A stretch of 53,467 nt of DNA from Nocardia altamirensis NBRC 108246. Lineage in GTDB: Bacteria; Actinomycetota; Actinomycetes; Mycobacteriales; Mycobacteriaceae. The translations under genes and the position numbers were made by a program. The notes below the pieces were generated by a model. It saw only the letters and a list, made by a program, of their open reading frames with translations. It ran no database searches and had not been told where the DNA came from. This document shows, piece by piece, positions 28,937 through 36,978 of the stretch. Position 1 is the first letter of the stretch. Each line of letters starts with the position of its first letter. The DNA is taken from contig NZ_BDAY01000087.1 of the NCBI RefSeq assembly GCF_001612685.1, positions 1-53,467 of the forward strand. The letters run 5' to 3'.

Positions 28937-30148
28937 GTGCGCACGTCCGGCAGCCGGCTATTCACCAGTGAGTCCGTGACCGAAGGTCACCCGGACAAGA
29001 TCTGTGATGCCATCAGCGATTCCATTCTCGATGCCCTGCTCGCGGAAGACCCGCGCAGCCGTGTCGCGGTGGAAACCCTCGTCACGACCGGTCAGGTCCA
29101 TGTCGCAGGTGAGGTCACCACGTCGGCGTACGCCGATATTCCCCGGATCGTTCGGGAAAAGGTCCTGGAAATCGGATATGACTCGTCGGCAAAGGGATTC
29201 GACGGTAATTCCTGCGGTGTGAATATCGCGATCGGTGCGCAGTCGCCGGATATCGCGCAGGGTGTCGACACCTCGCACGAGGCGCGCGTCGGCGGTTCCG
29301 ACGACGAGATCGAGAAGCAGGGCGCGGGCGACCAGGGCCTGATGTTCGGTTATGCCACCACCGACACTCCGGAACTGATGCCGCTGCCGATTGCGCTCGC
29401 ACATCGCTTGTCGCGCAGGCTCACCGAGGTTCGTAAATCGGGCGTGCTGCCGTACCTGCGGCCCGACGGCAAGACTCAGGTCACCATCGAATACGACGGA
29501 GACCGTCCGGTTCGGCTCGACACGGTCGTCATCTCGACCCAGCACGCGGCCGACATCGACCTGGACAACCTTCTCGCACCGGACATTCGGGAGAAGGTGG
29601 TCGACGCGGTGCTCGCCGACCTGGAGCTGCCGAGCCTGGACACCTCGAACATCCGGCTGCTGGTCAACCCGACCGGCAAGTTCGTGCTCGGCGGGCCGAT
29701 GGGTGACGCGGGCCTGACCGGACGCAAGATCATCGTCGACACCTACGGCGGCATGGCTCGCCACGGTGGTGGTGCATTCTCCGGCAAGGATCCGTCGAAG
29801 GTGGACCGCTCCGCTGCCTACGCGATGCGTTGGGTCGCCAAGAATGTCGTCGCGGCCGGGCTGTCCGACCGGGTCGAGGTGCAGGTGGCGTACGCGATCG
29901 GCAAGTCGGCGCCCGTCGGCCTGTTCGTCGAGACCTTCGGCACCGAGAAGGTCGACCCGGCGCGCATCTCGTCGGCCATCGCCGAGGTCTTCGACCTCCG
30001 CCCCGGCGCGATCATCCGCGACCTGGACCTGCTGCGCCCCATCTACGCACCGACCGCCGCGTACGGCCACTTCGGCCGCACCGACGTCGACCTGCCGTGG
30101 GAGCACACGGACCGCGCGGACAAGCTGCGTGCGGCCGTCGGCCTGTAG
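28937..30148 (+). CDS. metK: S-adenosylmethionine synthase
   Basis: A 403-residue methionine adenosyltransferase. GHPDKICDAISD (about 15-26) is the ATP/Mg2+ site, GAGDQGLMFGYA (about 130-141) the hexapeptide region, and GGGAFSGKDPSKVDRSAAY (about 276-294) the second signature. It makes the methyl donor S-adenosylmethionine from methionine and ATP. GTG start with GAGGGAGAGG about 8 nt upstream. The 213-bp leader shows no SAM riboswitch pattern. The last 65 bp of the gene are repeated just downstream. Confidence 0.96.
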   Translation: MRTSGSRLFTSESVTEGHPDKICDAISDSILDALLAEDPRSRVAVETLVTTGQVHVAGEVTTSAYADIPRIVREKVLEIGYDSSAKGFDGNSCGVNIAIGAQSPDIAQGVDTSHEARVGGSDDEIEKQGAGDQGLMFGYATTDTPELMPLPIALAHRLSRRLTEVRKSGVLPYLRPDGKTQVTIEYDGDRPVRLDTVVISTQHAADIDLDNLLAPDIREKVVDAVLADLELPSLDTSNIRLLVNPTGKFVLGGPMGDAGLTGRKIIVDTYGGMARHGGGAFSGKDPSKVDRSAAYAMRWVAKNVVAAGLSDRVEVQVAYAIGKSAPVGLFVETFGTEKVDPARISSAIAEVFDLRPGAIIRDLDLLRPIYAPTAAYGHFGRTDVDLPWEHTDRADKLRAAVGL

Positions 30149-30236
30149 TGCGTCGGCCGGCTTGCGTACGTCGACCTGCCGTGGGAGGCCGCGCCAGATG
30201 CGCGCGGACAAGCTGCGCGCGGCCGTCGGCCTGTAG
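30084..30236 (+). repeat. Duplicated 3' end of metK
   Basis: The coding end from ACGTCGACCTGCCGTGGGAG to the stop (30084-30148) recurs at 30168-30236, 84 bp downstream, with a 4-bp length difference and about nine changes in the middle. The last 25 or so bases, including GCGGCCGTCGGCCTGTAG, are identical. The second copy lies outside any gene. Confidence 0.88.
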
Positions 30237-30263
30237 GCGACTGATGCGGTTCAGCGTCACAGA

Positions 30264-33254
30264 GTGAACGAACCCGCGGCGGACACCCCCGCCACCCAGG
30301 GGGAACTGCCTGTGGGTGGCGGCCGGACCGAGGAAACGGCAATGGAGCACCCGATCGCTCGGGTGCTCCCTTTGCTGTCTCCGGCCCACCTCGACCGCGA
30401 CTTCGACTACCTGGTTCCGCCCGACCTGGACGCCGTCGCCCAGCCCGGAGTCCGAGTCCGAGTCCGCTTCGCAGGGCGGCTGATCGACGGCTACCTCCTG
30501 GAACGCCGCACCCACAGCGACCACGGCGGGAAACTGGTCAAACTCGAACGCGTCGTCTCCGGCGAACGCGTCCTCACCCCCGAGATCGCGAAACTCGCCA
30601 CGATAGTGGCGGCTCGGTACGCGGGCACCCGCGCCGACGTCCTGCGCCTGGCGATCCCGCCACGCCACGCCCGCACCGAGACCGGCGGGTCGAAGAAGAA
30701 GGCGGGGGATTCCGGTGCGGAGGAAGAAGATTCGACGACCAGCCCGTCGGATCCGGCGAATTCCGTAGGAGACGACCCGCGCGCATCGTCGGTTGCGAAA
30801 GCGCCGCGCCGGGTGAAACCTGCTGACATCGAACTCGATTCGACTCGAGAGCCCGAGGTTGATCCCGCAGAAAGGCCGGGAGACCTTCCAGAGTCGCCCG
30901 ATACGGATGCGCCGACCCGGTCGCAACCTGCCGCCTCCACATCCGTGGATGCGGATTCCCCTGCTAGCGAAGCTGATTCGGCGGAGTCGGCCGTTGCTGG
31001 GGGCGCGGTCGGGGATCGGAGTGGACCGCCTGTGGTACCCGCTGTGGGCACTGCGGCGGAGCCGATGGTCGAGATGGCCCCTCCAACCCCCGGTCCCGGT
31101 GGTGGGGACGCTGATTCGCTCGACGCGGCTCCTGCTGACGGCGCCGCCGAGAAGCGGAGTGGCCCGGTCGGACCATCGGGCGTTGGCGCTGTGCCTGACA
31201 CGGGTCGCGCTGGCGGCGAGGTTGATTCGGTGGATGCGGCTCGCGCTGATGGCCCTGCAGGAATGGGGGCTGGCCTGTCCGAGTCGTCGGATGTTGGTGG
31301 CGCGGCGACGGCGGAGTCTGGCGTGCGACCGTCGAGTTCTGTTGGCGGGGACGCGGATTCGGTCGCTTCGGCTCCCGCTGACGGCGCTGTCGAGAAGTGG
31401 AGTGGCCCGCTCGGACCATCGGGTGCTGTGCCCGACGCGGATCCCGCGGGCGCGGATTCCGCTGGCGACGAAGTTGATTCGGCGGATGCTGACCGTGTTG
31501 ATGGGCCCGAGGGTGATTTGGTGGGCGTGGGGTCGCCGGGTATGGACACGGTGGGATCGGATCCGGCTCTGGGCGAGGGGGATTCGGTAGGCGCGGGGTC
31601 GCAGGCGCTTGCTCACGGTGACGAGGAGCCGTTGGTTTCGTTTGATCTGGCGCCGTGGGGGCGGTATCTGCATGGTGCGGCGTTCATGACGGCGCTGGCG
31701 ACAAGGAAGGGGCCGCGGGCGGCTTGGCAGGCGTTGCCGGGGGAGGATTGGGCGCGGCGGTTGGCGGAGCTGGCGGCGGCGGTGGTTGCGCAGGGGCGCA
31801 GTGCGATTCTGATGGTGCCGGATCAGCGGGACCTCGACCGGGTGCTGGCGGAATGTGATCGGCTGGTGGGGGATTCGGCGGTCGGGCTGTCGGCGGGGCT
31901 CGGTCCTGCCGCGCGGTATCGGCGGTGGCTCGCGGTGCTGCGTGGGACGGCGCGGGTGGTGGTCGGCACCAGGAGCGCGGTGTTCGCGCCCGCCAAAGAT
32001 CTTGGGCTGATGGCGATATGGGACGACGGGGACGATACCTACGCCGAGCCGCGAGCGCCGTATCCGCACGCGCGCGAGGTGGCGATGCTGCGCTCGCACG
32101 AGACGGGGGCCGCGTTCGTCGCGGCCGGGTTCGCCAGGACCGCGGAGATCCAGGCGGTGGTGGAGAGCGGGTGGGCGCACGATCTCGTCGCAGACCGGGC
32201 GGTGGTGCGTGCGGCGTCACCGCGGATCAGCGCGCCGGGCGACAGTGATGCCGCGTTGGAACGCGATCCGATCGCCCGCGCGGTTCGTATCCCCGAGACC
32301 GCGTTCCGTGCCGCGCGCAGTGCGCTGAAGGAAGGCGCGGGCGTCTTGGTGCAGGTGCCGCGGCGCGGCTACATTCCATCGCTTGCCTGCACGAAATGCC
32401 GGACACCTGCGCGGTGTCGGCGGTGCAACGGCCCGCTCGCCCTTCCGGATGGTCGTGCGCGACACCAGGAATCGCAGGACGCCGCGCACAGCCCGAGCTG
32501 CCGATGGTGCGGCATCACCGAGGCGGCGTTCCGCTGCCCGTCCTGCGGTTCGCGTGCCTTGCGCGCAGTGGTGATCGGCGCCATCCGCACCGCCGAGGAA
32601 CTCGGCCGCGCCTTCCCCGGCGTGCCGATCCGCGGTTCCGGCGGCGGCGCCATGCTCGACACCGTGCCGCCCGGCCCGCAGGTCGTGGTCGCCACCGTCG
32701 GCGCCGAACCCGTGCTGCCCGGTGGCTACGGTGTTGCTCTGCTCCTCGACAGCTGGGCGCTGCTCGGCCGCGCCGACCTGCGCGCCGCCGAAGACGCGTT
32801 GCGCCGCTGGATGACCGCGGCCACCCTGGTCCGCACGCACGGCCAGGTCATCGTGATGGCCGAACCGACCATCCCTACCGTTCAGGCGTTGCTCCGCTGG
32901 GACCCGGTCTGGCATGCGAGCGCCGAACTCGCCGCCCGCACCGAGGTCGGCTTTCCGCCGGCCGTCCGCTTGGCGGCGATCGATGGCACTACCGATTCCA
33001 TTGCCGAGTTGCTCTCCGCCACAACCCTTCCCGACGCCGTCGACGTGCTCGGCCCGGTCCCGCTCCCGGTCGGCGCCCGCAAGCCCTTCTCCTCGGGCGA
33101 TTCCCCCGCCGAGGTCGAGCGCATGCTGCTGCGCGTCGACCGCAAATCCGGCAACGCGCTGGCCCGCGCCCTCACCACCAGTCAAGCCATCCGCAGCACG
33201 CACCGATCCGATGCTCCGCTCCGCGTGCAGATCGACCCGGTCGACATCGGCTGA
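30264..33254 (+). CDS. priA: PriA-like primosomal protein N' with a long disordered insert
   Basis: A 996-residue protein, against about 650-730 for usual PriA. The N-terminal 3'-DNA-binding domain (about 28-135) precedes an Ala/Asp/Gly/Ser-rich insert (about 143-458), then a helicase-like core and C-terminal domain. Eight cysteines bind zinc (CTKCRTPARCRRC at 708-720 and SCRWCG, RCPSCGS). Walker A and DEAH boxes are not recognisable (WDDGDDTYAEP replaces the latter), as is typical of actinobacterial PriA, so ATPase activity is doubtful. Role: replication restart. The insert holds two diverged copies of about 85 residues (ADSLDAAPADGAAEKRSG; ADSVASAPADGAVEKWSG). GTG 30264 is used; the Met27 region is an alternative start. 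Confidence 0.9.
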   Translation: MNEPAADTPATQGELPVGGGRTEETAMEHPIARVLPLLSPAHLDRDFDYLVPPDLDAVAQPGVRVRVRFAGRLIDGYLLERRTHSDHGGKLVKLERVVSGERVLTPEIAKLATIVAARYAGTRADVLRLAIPPRHARTETGGSKKKAGDSGAEEEDSTTSPSDPANSVGDDPRASSVAKAPRRVKPADIELDSTREPEVDPAERPGDLPESPDTDAPTRSQPAASTSVDADSPASEADSAESAVAGGAVGDRSGPPVVPAVGTAAEPMVEMAPPTPGPGGGDADSLDAAPADGAAEKRSGPVGPSGVGAVPDTGRAGGEVDSVDAARADGPAGMGAGLSESSDVGGAATAESGVRPSSSVGGDADSVASAPADGAVEKWSGPLGPSGAVPDADPAGADSAGDEVDSADADRVDGPEGDLVGVGSPGMDTVGSDPALGEGDSVGAGSQALAHGDEEPLVSFDLAPWGRYLHGAAFMTALATRKGPRAAWQALPGEDWARRLAELAAAVVAQGRSAILMVPDQRDLDRVLAECDRLVGDSAVGLSAGLGPAARYRRWLAVLRGTARVVVGTRSAVFAPAKDLGLMAIWDDGDDTYAEPRAPYPHAREVAMLRSHETGAAFVAAGFARTAEIQAVVESGWAHDLVADRAVVRAASPRISAPGDSDAALERDPIARAVRIPETAFRAARSALKEGAGVLVQVPRRGYIPSLACTKCRTPARCRRCNGPLALPDGRARHQESQDAAHSPSCRWCGITEAAFRCPSCGSRALRAVVIGAIRTAEELGRAFPGVPIRGSGGGAMLDTVPPGPQVVVATVGAEPVLPGGYGVALLLDSWALLGRADLRAAEDALRRWMTAATLVRTHGQVIVMAEPTIPTVQALLRWDPVWHASAELAARTEVGFPPAVRLAAIDGTTDSIAELLSATTLPDAVDVLGPVPLPVGARKPFSSGDSPAEVERMLLRVDRKSGNALARALTTSQAIRSTHRSDAPLRVQIDPVDIG

Positions 33255-33338
33255 CCGCGCCGCCCGTGGTTTCTACTGACCGCGCCACGCGCCGCGCACA
33301 ATCGGGCGTTGCGCTTTTGCTCGTGATTAACTGTGCCG

Positions 33339-33752
33339 ATGACGATCTCCTCGCTCCGCCGCATCTTCGCGACCGTGTGCTTTGCGGTCGTCGCACTCGG
33401 TTTCGCGACGGCATGTTCCAGCGACAACAAAGACGATGCCAAGTCGACGGCCAAGTCTGTCTTGACGCTCACTGTCACTCCGGCAGCGCCGAACTCGACC
33501 CCGACCCAAGTCACGCTGACCTGTGAACCCACCGGCGGTGATCACAAGAACGCGGAGGCGGCGTGTGCCGCGCTGACCGCTGTCGGCGGTGACTTCGACA
33601 AGCTGCCCGGTGATCCCGGCGCGGTGTGCGCTCAGGTCTACGAGCCGGTGACCGGTGCGGCGACCGGCACCTGGCAGGGCAAGCAGGTGGACTGGCGCAA
33701 GACCTTCGGCAACCTGTGCGAGCTGAGCGGTCGCACCACCCCGGTCTTCTGA
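33339..33752 (+). CDS. Lipoprotein with a subtilisin-inhibitor-like (SSI) domain
   Basis: A 137-residue precursor. Basic N-terminus, hydrophobic stretch (IFATVCFAVVALGFATA) and lipobox cysteine Cys26 predict lipid anchoring. Residues 42-137 match the Streptomyces subtilisin inhibitor family: VTLTCEPTGG, AACAAL, CAQVYEPV, TWQGKQVDWRKTFGNLCE and TTPVF align with family landmarks, and four cysteines (62, 76, 97, 127) fit its two disulfides. By alignment with the CPMVY reactive site, P1 would be Gln99 and P1' Val100. SSI proteins inhibit serine proteases; most are secreted free, so a lipid anchor is notable. ATG 33339; a GTG two codons upstream is possible. Confidence 0.78.
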   Translation: MTISSLRRIFATVCFAVVALGFATACSSDNKDDAKSTAKSVLTLTVTPAAPNSTPTQVTLTCEPTGGDHKNAEAACAALTAVGGDFDKLPGDPGAVCAQVYEPVTGAATGTWQGKQVDWRKTFGNLCELSGRTTPVF

Positions 33753-33766
33753 TTCGGAGCTGACTG

Positions 33767-34318
33767 TCAGCAGAAGTACGCGGCCCAGTCGAGGTCCGAC
33801 TGGTGCCGCGCCAGGCCCAGCTGGTCGACCCTGCTTTTGACCTCGGCACAGACGCCGGAGAACCATTCGGTCGTCGTCGACCACAGCCGGGCCAGCTCGC
33901 CGTCCTCGCGGAGCAGCCACACCGGGGGATCGGGATCGTCGAGGTCGGCGCCGTCGAGCACGCAGACCTGGTATCCGCCGTGGTAGTGCAGCACCAACAT
34001 GCCTTCTGGGTCCCGGAATTCGGCCGGTGGCGCGGCGATCTCATCGAAGAATTCCAGCGCCATGCTCTTCTCGTCGAGGCGGAGCTCTACGCCGAAGGCG
34101 CTTCCGTCGCCGAAGTACGGCCCTCGGTCGTAGCCGATGAGCCGCAGGATCTCGCGCAGCGCCGCCGGAACGGCTGCCGCTTGTTGCGCCACCGCCATGC
34201 CGTCGATCTCGGCATTCGTCGCCCCGGACACTGCGTCGGCGCGTAGACCGTGCGCGAGCACGTCCTGGAACAGGGCGTGGACTCGATCGATGGCGCGGGC
34301 ATGGCCACTGTCGCTCAT
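33767..34318 (-). CDS. SMI1/KNR4-like protein
   Basis: A 183-residue acidic protein with a probable SMI1/KNR4 fold: VPAALREILRLIGYDRGPYF near the middle, LEFFDEIAAPPAEFRDPEG, and the strand-rich VWLLREDGELARLWSTTTEW. Such domains occur as toxin-immunity proteins and as general protein-binding modules; no toxin gene is adjacent, so the role is open. The start is ATG 34318 (MSDSGHARAI); upstream codons run into the PadR promoter. It converges with the SSI lipoprotein gene and is divergent from padR. Confidence 0.65.
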   Translation of the reverse strand: MSDSGHARAIDRVHALFQDVLAHGLRADAVSGATNAEIDGMAVAQQAAAVPAALREILRLIGYDRGPYFGDGSAFGVELRLDEKSMALEFFDEIAAPPAEFRDPEGMLVLHYHGGYQVCVLDGADLDDPDPPVWLLREDGELARLWSTTTEWFSGVCAEVKSRVDQLGLARHQSDLDWAAYFC

Positions 34319-34416
34319 CGCATACCCCCGACTGTCGCTGCTGACCACAAGGTAGCGCAGGTAGCGCCGTGGGCACGCCGAAAATTTCGAACATCCTCTT
34401 GCGTTAGATGCATTGC

Positions 34417-34432
34417 CGATATATCGTCGATA
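34417..34432. promoter_or_regulatory. Overlapping palindromes upstream of padR
   Basis: CGATATATCG (34417-34426) is a perfect palindrome and overlaps a second one, TATCGTCGATA (34422-34432), 36 bp before the padR ATG. AT-rich palindromes here suit a PadR-type autoregulatory operator; this is inference from position and symmetry. Confidence 0.5.
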
Positions 34433-34467
34433 ACATGAAACGAACACGAGAGCCTGAGGAGGCTGAC

Positions 34468-35127
34468 ATGGAAAACCAAGAACAACGCGAATTCGGACGG
34501 CGCGGACGCCGCGGCTGGGCCGGTCACGAGGATTTCGATCCGCGGCAGCGGTTCCGCCGTGGCGGAAGGTACGGCCACGGACCCGATTTCGGGCCCGGTG
34601 GCTTCGGTCCAGGTTTCGGACCCGGCTTCGGGCCCGGTGGCTTCGGTCGCGGCCGTGGCCGCGGTGGCCGAGGTCGGCGCGGCGACGTGCGGGCTGCGGT
34701 ATTGCTGCTGCTCACCGAGCGGCCGATGCACGGCTACGAACTCATCCAGCAAATCCGTGAGCGCAGCGACGACGTCTGGCGTCCGAGCCCGGGATCCATC
34801 TACCCCGCGCTCGCGCAGCTCGAAGACGAGGGCCTGGTGCTCATCGAGAAGGTGGCCGGTCGCAAGACCGCGCAACTGACCGAGGCGGGTACCGCCTACG
34901 TCACCGAACACAAGGACGAACTGGGCGACCCGTGGGCGGACGTCAAGGAAGACGTCGGAACCCAGGCCATGGACCTGCGTTCGCTCGTCGGCCAGCTGAT
35001 GGGCGCGGTCGCACAGGTCGCGGCGGCGGGCACTCCGGCGCAGGCGGCACGAGCGGCGGAACTGCTCACCGAGACCAGGAAGTCCCTCTACCGAATTCTC
35101 GCCGAAGACGAGACCCCCGAAAAGTAA
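34468..35127 (+). CDS. PadR-family transcriptional regulator with a Gly/Arg-rich N-terminus
   Basis: A 219-residue regulator. The winged helix is clear: RAAVLLLLTERPMHGYELIQ, then SPGSIYPALAQLEDEGLV and TEAGTAYV. The C-terminal helical region (TPAQAARAAELLTETRKSLY) probably dimerises. Residues 8-72 are a low-complexity segment of Gly, Phe, Pro and Arg (repeated FGPG) that precedes the DNA-binding domain. ATG 34468 has GAGGAGG 6-7 nt upstream. PadR proteins usually repress efflux or stress genes; the target here is unknown, and autoregulation is suggested by the upstream palindromes. Confidence 0.88.
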   Translation: MENQEQREFGRRGRRGWAGHEDFDPRQRFRRGGRYGHGPDFGPGGFGPGFGPGFGPGGFGRGRGRGGRGRRGDVRAAVLLLLTERPMHGYELIQQIRERSDDVWRPSPGSIYPALAQLEDEGLVLIEKVAGRKTAQLTEAGTAYVTEHKDELGDPWADVKEDVGTQAMDLRSLVGQLMGAVAQVAAAGTPAQAARAAELLTETRKSLYRILAEDETPEK

Positions 35128-35188
35128 CGGCGGGTGAAATGCCGCGTCGGGGTGCACATTTGAACCGGGTTCGGGAGATCATTGTGAG

Positions 35189-36196
35189 ATGCGACAGTCT
35201 CGTGGTCTTTGGGGTTGGGGATATTCACAGTTTAGGCGGGCGGTGTGGCTTGTTGCGCTGACCGGAGTCGTCATGCTCGGCTCCGGGGTAGCGCACGCCG
35301 CGCCCGCTGGATATCGACCGCCCGAGGTGCCGACCCGGATCGGTCCGGTGCAGACCGACCACATGGCCGCCGCGCAGTATCAGAAGAACCACAGTGACGT
35401 GGCTCCGTTGGGCACCAACAACTTCGGGTGCGTGCCGAGCGCCGCGCGGCCACGGCCGGTGGTGCTCGCACACGGCACCGACTCGTCCGCGTACTCGGAC
35501 TATTCGGCGATCGCGCCGCAGCTGGCCGCGGCCGGGTTCTGTGTCTTCGCGCTCAACTACGGGGGTAAGCCTGCGGCCGACAGTTACGGCACCGAAGATG
35601 TCGTGCTCAGCGCGCATCAGATCGGCGCGTTCGTCGACCAGGTGCTCGCCGCGACCGGTGCGACCCAGGTCGACCTCGTCGGGTTTTCGCAGGGCGCCAC
35701 GGTAACGCGGTACTACGTCAACAAGCTCGGCGGCGCGCCGAAGGTCGGACAGTGGGTCGGCCTCGCGTCGCCGAGCTACGGCGGCGTGATGTACGGGTTG
35801 GTGCCGGTCGTGAACGCGGTGCCCGGCGGCATGCAGGCGTTCGCCAGGGTGACCTCGGTGGCGGCGGTGCAGCAGGCGGAAGGGTCGCCGATCATGCTCG
35901 AACTCAACGCGGGCGGTGACACCGTGCCAGGCCCGAAGTATGTGACGATCGGCAGCCGGGTCGACGAGATGATCCAGCCGTTCAGCAACATCGCCCTGCG
36001 TGGGCCCGGCGCGGAGAACATCACGCTGCAGGACCGCTGCGCGATCAACCTGACCGGGCACTTCCACATGGTGTACGACGCGTTCGTGCAGGAGTTGCTG
36101 CTCACCGTGCTCGACCCGACCGCGCCTGCACCGGTGTGCAGGCCGGTGATGCTCGGCACGGGTATCCCCGAGGTGATCATCGCCGGGAATTCGTGA
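35189..36196 (+). CDS. Secreted lipase-like alpha/beta hydrolase
   Basis: A 335-residue exported protein. A basic N-terminus, a hydrophobic core (VWLVALTGVVMLGSG) and VAHAAP give a signal peptide cleaved near residue 38. The mature part is a lipase-class alpha/beta hydrolase: the HGTDSS oxyanion region (95-100), nucleophile Ser167 in GFSQG, probable acid Asp259 and catalytic His in GHFHM (291-293). NFGCVPS and the later cysteines may form disulfides. Actinomycete members hydrolyse triacylglycerols or esters outside the cell. The ATG at 35189 has GGGAG about 10 nt upstream. Confidence 0.87.
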   Translation: MRQSRGLWGWGYSQFRRAVWLVALTGVVMLGSGVAHAAPAGYRPPEVPTRIGPVQTDHMAAAQYQKNHSDVAPLGTNNFGCVPSAARPRPVVLAHGTDSSAYSDYSAIAPQLAAAGFCVFALNYGGKPAADSYGTEDVVLSAHQIGAFVDQVLAATGATQVDLVGFSQGATVTRYYVNKLGGAPKVGQWVGLASPSYGGVMYGLVPVVNAVPGGMQAFARVTSVAAVQQAEGSPIMLELNAGGDTVPGPKYVTIGSRVDEMIQPFSNIALRGPGAENITLQDRCAINLTGHFHMVYDAFVQELLLTVLDPTAPAPVCRPVMLGTGIPEVIIAGNS

Positions 36197-36357
36197 ATCG
36201 AGAACGCACCGCGGCGACATGCGTGTGGCGTGATCGAGGTGATCGACCTGCGGCGGAGCTGAGGGTCGGTTGCGCGTGGGCAGCCGGGCGGGGGAGTATC
36301 ACCCCGCCCGACCGCACTCGAGTTTTACCAGGTGATGACTGGTGGATCGGGGACATT

Positions 36358-36385
36358 CGGTCGTCTCACTAGAATGAGACGACCG
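36358..36385. promoter_or_regulatory. Inverted repeat enclosing a -10-like box before def
   Basis: CGGTCGTCTCA (36358-36368) and TGAGACGACCG (36375-36385) are perfect 11-bp inverted repeats around CTAGAA. The sequence TAGAAT (36371-36376) across the centre resembles a -10 element. It ends 26 bp before the def GTG, so it may be an operator lying over the def-fmt promoter, or a leader hairpin. Confidence 0.6.
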
Positions 36386-36411
36386 TGTTCGTCCGCTTCC
36401 GGGAGTTTGCC

Positions 36412-36978
36412 GTGACCATTCAGCCTGTTCGCCTGTTCGGCGACCCCGTTCTGCGTGCTCGCGCGGCCGAGGTCACCGAATTCGACAGGGAACTGCAGCA
36501 GCTGGTGACCGACCTGACCGACACCATGCACGACGACGGTGGTGTCGGCATGGCGGCGCCGCAGATCGGAGTGGGGTTGCGTGTTTTCGTGTACGACACT
36601 CATGACGCCGCCGGGCACCTGGTGAACCCGCGGTGGGAAGTCATCGGCGACGAAGAGCAGGTCGGCCCGGAAGGGTGCCTGTCCATCCCCGGCGTGCGCT
36701 ACGACACCAGACGAGCGCTGCGTGTGCGCGCGACCGGCGTCGACATGCACGGCGCCCCAGTCGAATTCACCGCCGAAGGGTTGTTGGCGCGGTGTGTGCA
36801 GCATGAGACCGATCACCTCGACGGTGTGCTGTTCATCGATCGGCTGGATCCGGCGGCGCGCAAGGACGCGATGCGGACCATTCGCGAATCCGGTTGGTTC
36901 AGTGCGGGAGTGACGGTGCGGCAGTCGCGGTCGGTCAGCCGCACCGGCCAGCCGGGACCGTTCGGGCAGGGCCGCTGA
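36412..36978 (+). CDS. def: Peptide deformylase
   Basis: A 188-residue metalloenzyme that removes the formyl group from nascent chains. All three family motifs are present: GVGMAAPQIG (about 46-55), EGCLSIPG (about 88-95) and QHETDHLDG (about 130-138), whose Cys and two His bind the metal. GTG 36412 has GGAG 7 nt upstream; a GTG at 36385 would add 9 residues and overlap the inverted repeat. Its TGA overlaps the fmt ATG by one base. Confidence 0.95.
   Translation: MTIQPVRLFGDPVLRARAAEVTEFDRELQQLVTDLTDTMHDDGGVGMAAPQIGVGLRVFVYDTHDAAGHLVNPRWEVIGDEEQVGPEGCLSIPGVRYDTRRALRVRATGVDMHGAPVEFTAEGLLARCVQHETDHLDGVLFIDRLDPAARKDAMRTIRESGWFSAGVTVRQSRSVSRTGQPGPFGQGR

Noticed and set aside
30491..31590. ORFs in other frames across the PriA insert
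   Set aside because: The low-complexity GC-rich repeats keep several frames open. Only the priA frame continues into recognised domains.
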